64,000 nt of DNA, taken from positions 372,001 through 436,000 of the forward strand of contig NZ_JAUSWW010000001.1 in NCBI RefSeq assembly GCF_030815415.1. The letters are read 5' to 3'. Shown in pieces: positions 61,405-64,000 of the stretch. The notes beneath the pieces are model-generated. The model worked only from the letters and a program-made list of their open reading frames with translations. It made no database searches and was not told where the DNA came from. The DNA is from Streptomyces canus. Its GTDB lineage: Bacteria; Actinomycetota; Actinomycetes; Streptomycetales; Streptomycetaceae. Position numbers and translations under genes: made by a program. The first letter of the stretch is position 1, and each line of letters begins with the position of its first letter.

Positions 61405-61892
61405 ACGCCGATCAGCTCGCCGACGTGGTCGCCGGCATATCCGATCCGGAGATCGACGTCAGCTTGCGCGACCTCGGGGTGCTGCGCTCGGTGTCGCTGG
61501 CCGGCGACCGGATCCAGGTCCACCTGACCCCCACCCGGCTCGGCTGCCCCGCCCTCGGCGAGATCGCCCGGCGGGTGCGGTCAGCGCTCGCCGACGCGGC
61601 CCCGGGACACGAGAGCGAGATCGTGTGGGAGCGCGGCGCGTGGCAGCCGACAGCGGTGACCCCGGTCGGCCGGGACGCCCTGCGCATGGCCGGATACCAG
61701 GTGGCGGGCGCCGCCCCCCGGTGTCCGTACTGCGGCGGGGAGGACGTCGTGCGGGCCGGCCGCTTCGGCGGGGCGGTGTGCAAGGTGCCTTACGACTGCC
61801 GTGGTTGCGGCTCGCTCTTCGATGTGATCGGCACAGCCGGCTGCTCCGCCGGCCTCCCCTTCACCGACTCCGACCAAGGAGGACCACGATGA
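61401..61892 (+). CDS. PaaD-like protein (MIP18/DUF59, zinc ribbon)
   Basis: A 163-residue protein. The N-terminal DUF59/MIP18 domain is ADVVAGISDPEIDVSLRDLGVLRSVSLAGDRIQVHLTPTRLGCPALGEI. The C-terminal Cys cluster is CPYCGGEDVV...CKVPYDCRGCGSLFDV, giving the two CxxC pairs of PaaD. PaaD is thought to help assemble or insert the iron centre of the Paa oxygenase. The TTG start at 61401 overlaps the preceding stop (ATTGA) and follows GGGGGTG; it is chosen because the DUF59 begins at once. It overlaps the SDR start by 4 bp. Confidence 0.85.
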   Translation: MNADQLADVVAGISDPEIDVSLRDLGVLRSVSLAGDRIQVHLTPTRLGCPALGEIARRVRSALADAAPGHESEIVWERGAWQPTAVTPVGRDALRMAGYQVAGAAPRCPYCGGEDVVRAGRFGGAVCKVPYDCRGCGSLFDVIGTAGCSAGLPFTDSDQGGPR

Positions 61893-62629
61893 GGCTCAGA
61901 GGAAAGACCGCCGTGATAACCGGGGGCTCTCGGGGCCTTGGCCGGGCGATCGCGGAACGCTACCTGCAGGAGGGGGCGCGGGTGGTCTGCGCCGCCCGCA
62001 ACCCCTACGACATCAAGGAGGTCCTCGACCTCGCGCCCGACCGCAGCGCCTACATCCCGGTCGACGTCACCAGCGACGGCTCGGTCAAGGCGCTGATGGC
62101 CCGGACCACCGAGCTCTTCGGCGGTCTCGACATCCTGGTCGCCAACGCCGGCGTGAGCCGGGACGGGCGGGTGGACCGGCTGGCGGTCGACGACTGGCAG
62201 GACATGGTGGCCACCAACCTGACCGGGGTCTTCCTCTGCACCAGGGCCGCCGTCCCCTACCTGGAGCGCAGCCCGGCCGGCCGGATCGTCAACGTCTCTT
62301 CCAGCATGGCGACCCGGGTCGCCGTCGGGGCCTCCGGGTACTGCGCCACCAAGGCTGCGGTGGAGATGTTCACCCGGGTCAGCGCGATCGAGCTCGCCCC
62401 ACGCGGCATCCTGGTCAACTCCCTGGCCCCGGGAATCCTCGACGAGGGGATGGGCCAGCAGCTCACTGCCAACGACCGGGTCTGGTCGCGCTACAAGACC
62501 AGGCTGGCGCTCGGCCGGCCCGGCTATGCCGACGAGGCCGCCGACGCGGCGGTCTTCCTGGCCGGCGCCGAGTCCAGCTACGTCAACGGCCACGTCCTGG
62601 AAGTGAATGGAGGCCTGTTGTGGGCATGA
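61889..62629 (+). CDS. Short-chain dehydrogenase/reductase
   Basis: A 246-residue classical SDR. NAD(P) site TGGSRGLGRAIAERY; NAGVSRDGRVDRL; catalytic Ser in VNVSSSMATR, Tyr and Lys in GYCATKAAVEMF; C-terminal SSYVNGHVLEVNGGLLWA. It oxidises or reduces a hydroxyl/keto group of the pathway intermediate. A strong AGGAGGA site precedes ATG 61889. Relatives include 3-hydroxyacyl dehydrogenases and dihydrodiol dehydrogenases, the latter fitting an aromatised product of the Paa-like epoxidase; that is inference. Confidence 0.85.
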   Translation: MRLRGKTAVITGGSRGLGRAIAERYLQEGARVVCAARNPYDIKEVLDLAPDRSAYIPVDVTSDGSVKALMARTTELFGGLDILVANAGVSRDGRVDRLAVDDWQDMVATNLTGVFLCTRAAVPYLERSPAGRIVNVSSSMATRVAVGASGYCATKAAVEMFTRVSAIELAPRGILVNSLAPGILDEGMGQQLTANDRVWSRYKTRLALGRPGYADEAADAAVFLAGAESSYVNGHVLEVNGGLLWA

Positions 62630-63423
62630 CTCTCCCTGAGGTGGAGCGCCCCGTCGTACGGCTGGACGTCGACGGAGCGGTGGGCGTCATCCGACTCAGC
62701 CGACCGCCGCTCAACGTGCTCGACCGTGCCGCGCAGGTCGCGCTGCACCGCGCCGCCGAGCAGGCCGCAGCCGACGACCAGGTCCGCTCGGTCGTCCTGC
62801 ACGGCGGGCCCAGGGCCTTCTCGGCGGGGGCCGACATCAAGGAAATGGCCGCGATGACGCATGCCGAGATGGTCCGGCACGCGGCCGTGCTCCAGGCGGC
62901 CTTCGACGCGGTCGCCGCCATCCCCAAGCCGGTCGTGGCCGCGATCAACGGGCCCGCACTCGGCGGCGGCTGCGAGCTGGCCCTCTCCGCCGACGTGCGC
63001 ATCTGCGGTACCGAGGCGCGGCTCGGGCTCCCCGAGATCCTGCTTGGCGTCATCCCCGGGGCGGGCGGCACCCAGCGGCTGCCCAGGCTGATCGGCTCGG
63101 CCAGGGCCAAGGAGCTGATCTTCACCGGGCGCCAGGTCAGTGCGGCCGAGGCACTGGAACTTGGCCTGGTGGACCTCGTCAAGCCCACCGACCAGGTGCT
63201 GGACAGCGCACTGCAATGGGCGCGGCGCTTCGAGGCAGGCCCGGCACTGGCCCTGCACGCCGCGAAGACCGCCATCGACCGGGGCCTGGCTACCGACCTG
63301 GCCGCCGGACTGGCGATCGAACAGACGGCGTTCGCCGGGCTGTTCGGCACCGCGGATCGAACGGCCGGCATGCAGCGGTTCATCGCTGACGGCCCGGGCC
63401 ACGCAGACTTCACCGGGAGGTAA
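62620..63423 (+). CDS. Enoyl-CoA hydratase/isomerase family protein
   Basis: A 267-residue crotonase-fold enzyme. Oxyanion-hole segments FSAGADIKEMAAM and GPALGGGCELALSADVRICG; catalytic Glu region RLGLPEILLGVIPGAGGTQRLPRLIG containing both glutamates of true hydratases. GTG 62620 is preferred because GGAGG lies six bases upstream; it overlaps the SDR stop by 10 bp. An in-frame ATG at 62626 is the alternative. In phenylacetate catabolism the analogous isomerase PaaG turns epoxide into oxepin-CoA. This enzyme could perform that step or a hydration. Confidence 0.85.
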   Translation: MGMTLPEVERPVVRLDVDGAVGVIRLSRPPLNVLDRAAQVALHRAAEQAAADDQVRSVVLHGGPRAFSAGADIKEMAAMTHAEMVRHAAVLQAAFDAVAAIPKPVVAAINGPALGGGCELALSADVRICGTEARLGLPEILLGVIPGAGGTQRLPRLIGSARAKELIFTGRQVSAAEALELGLVDLVKPTDQVLDSALQWARRFEAGPALALHAAKTAIDRGLATDLAAGLAIEQTAFAGLFGTADRTAGMQRFIADGPGHADFTGR

Positions 63424-63428
63424 CCACC

Positions 63429-64000
63429 ATGCGTACAGCGACCGAGGAGTTTCGACGCGCCCGCGACCACCTGCTGTCCTCCTACGGGGACCTCCCGCGC
63501 GCCCGGGCCTTTCCCAGGCCCGTGATCGGGGAGACATTCAACTGGGTCGCGGACTGGTTCGACGCCATCGCAGAAGGGAACCACGCCACCGCGCTGCGCG
63601 TGGTCGACCTGGACAAGCAGGGTGCGCTCGTCGCCGACACCGCACTGAGCTTCGCCGAGCTGGCTGAGCGCTCCCAGCGGGTCGCCCAATGGCTGCGGTC
63701 GGCCGGCGTACGGCGCGGGGACCGCATCTTGCTGATGCTCGGCAACCGGGTGGAACTGTGGGAGTCCGTGCTGGCCGCGTTCCGGCTGGGCTGCACGGTG
63801 ATCCCCACGGCCGTCCAGCTCACGCCCGCCGACCTGGCCGATCGGCTGGAACGCGGTGGGGTGGCACACGTCATCGCCGAGACCGACCTCACCCCCAAGC
63901 TGGAGGAGCTGAACGGCGGATGGACACGCATCGCCGTCGGGCCCCCGGTGCCGGGCTGGCGGGACTACCAGCAGGCCTATGCCGCCGACCCGCTCCGGGA
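63429..64000 (+). CDS. AMP-binding CoA ligase-type enzyme (partial)
   Basis: The first 190 residues of an acyl-activating enzyme, cut by the window edge. TFNWVADWFDAIAEGNHATALRVVD is followed by LSFAELAERSQRVAQWLRSAGVRRGDRILLMLGNRVELWESVLAAFRLGCTVIPT, the N-terminal domain of acyl/aryl-CoA synthetases. The P-loop (T[SG]STGxPKG) is not yet reached. It starts 6 bp after the hydratase stop with GGAGG upstream, so it belongs to the same operon. It probably activates the carboxylic-acid precursor, perhaps an aromatic acid, given the Paa-like genes. Confidence 0.8.
   Translation, partial: MRTATEEFRRARDHLLSSYGDLPRARAFPRPVIGETFNWVADWFDAIAEGNHATALRVVDLDKQGALVADTALSFAELAERSQRVAQWLRSAGVRRGDRILLMLGNRVELWESVLAAFRLGCTVIPTAVQLTPADLADRLERGGVAHVIAETDLTPKLEELNGGWTRIAVGPPVPGWRDYQQAYAADPLR

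Noticed and set aside
1..64000. CRISPR arrays, rRNA operons, origins
   Set aside because: No regularly spaced repeats, rRNA-like sequence or origin-like clusters were seen.

Overview
The window is high-GC actinobacterial DNA, almost certainly from a Streptomyces or close relative. The signs are strong third-position GC bias, many GTG starts, leaderless-looking and weak-RBS genes, a canonical CebR-type cellulose box, DUF6233-like and CBM2 proteins, and dense insertion-sequence debris. It reads like a chromosome-arm or accessory region rather than core genome.

Layout. 1-9.5 kb: an MMPL transporter with the start of a membrane (probably sensor kinase) gene, a MerR regulator, a methyltransferase, a MarR/tautomerase divergent pair, and two genes broken at homopolymers. 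An intact IS630-family element sits at 8329-9484. 9.9-12.1 kb: a membrane PAS-GGDEF protein. 12.2-22.3 kb: a transposon dump. It holds a truncated IS630 copy, a fragment of a close relative, a second intact IS630 (15395-16563) that abuts a condensation-domain gene, an IS110 transposase with an in-frame stop, a cydA fragment cut at both ends, and a TnpB element.

22.3-34.8 kb: a coherent minus-strand purine-nucleoside salvage island. It has a BMP-type ABC transporter, nucleoside phosphorylase, amidohydrolase/deaminase, glutamine-amidotransferase-like protein and LacI regulator. Two identical 12-bp palindromes mark its two promoters. A GntR-APC permease pair flanks it. 35.4-38.9 kb: an amino-acid permease with a long leader, and a Tat-exported solute-binding protein between IS5-like remnants. 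39-41 kb: a second TnpB element with a 2-nt deletion. 42.5-46.8 kb: a cellulolytic trio (expansin-like+CBM2, CBM2+Cip1-like, CBM2+GH5) behind a perfect CebR box, with a tRNA-Pro 3'-end remnant between the second and third genes. 47.3-50.4 kb: KorAB 2-oxoacid:ferredoxin oxidoreductase.

50.9-64 kb: the most interesting region. It looks like the start of a biosynthetic cluster: a DHA2 exporter, three ketosynthase-III-like proteins that appear to lack the His/Asn of the catalytic triad, a canonical FabH-like KSIII, a PaaA-like diiron oxygenase, a PaaB-PaaC fusion, PaaD, an SDR, an enoyl-CoA hydratase and a CoA ligase/AMP-binding enzyme that runs off the end. Six ATACCT-N6-AGGTAT-like palindromes, resembling operators of butyrolactone/furan receptor TetR repressors, sit before the exporter and before each KSIII-like gene. 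A 2047-bp tandem duplication has made a chimeric third KSIII-like gene. The likely logic is an autoregulator-derepressed pathway. In it an aromatic CoA thioester would be epoxidised by a reduced Paa monooxygenase, processed by the SDR and hydratase, coupled by KSIII enzymes and exported. The product, the repressor and any PaaE reductase are not visible here.
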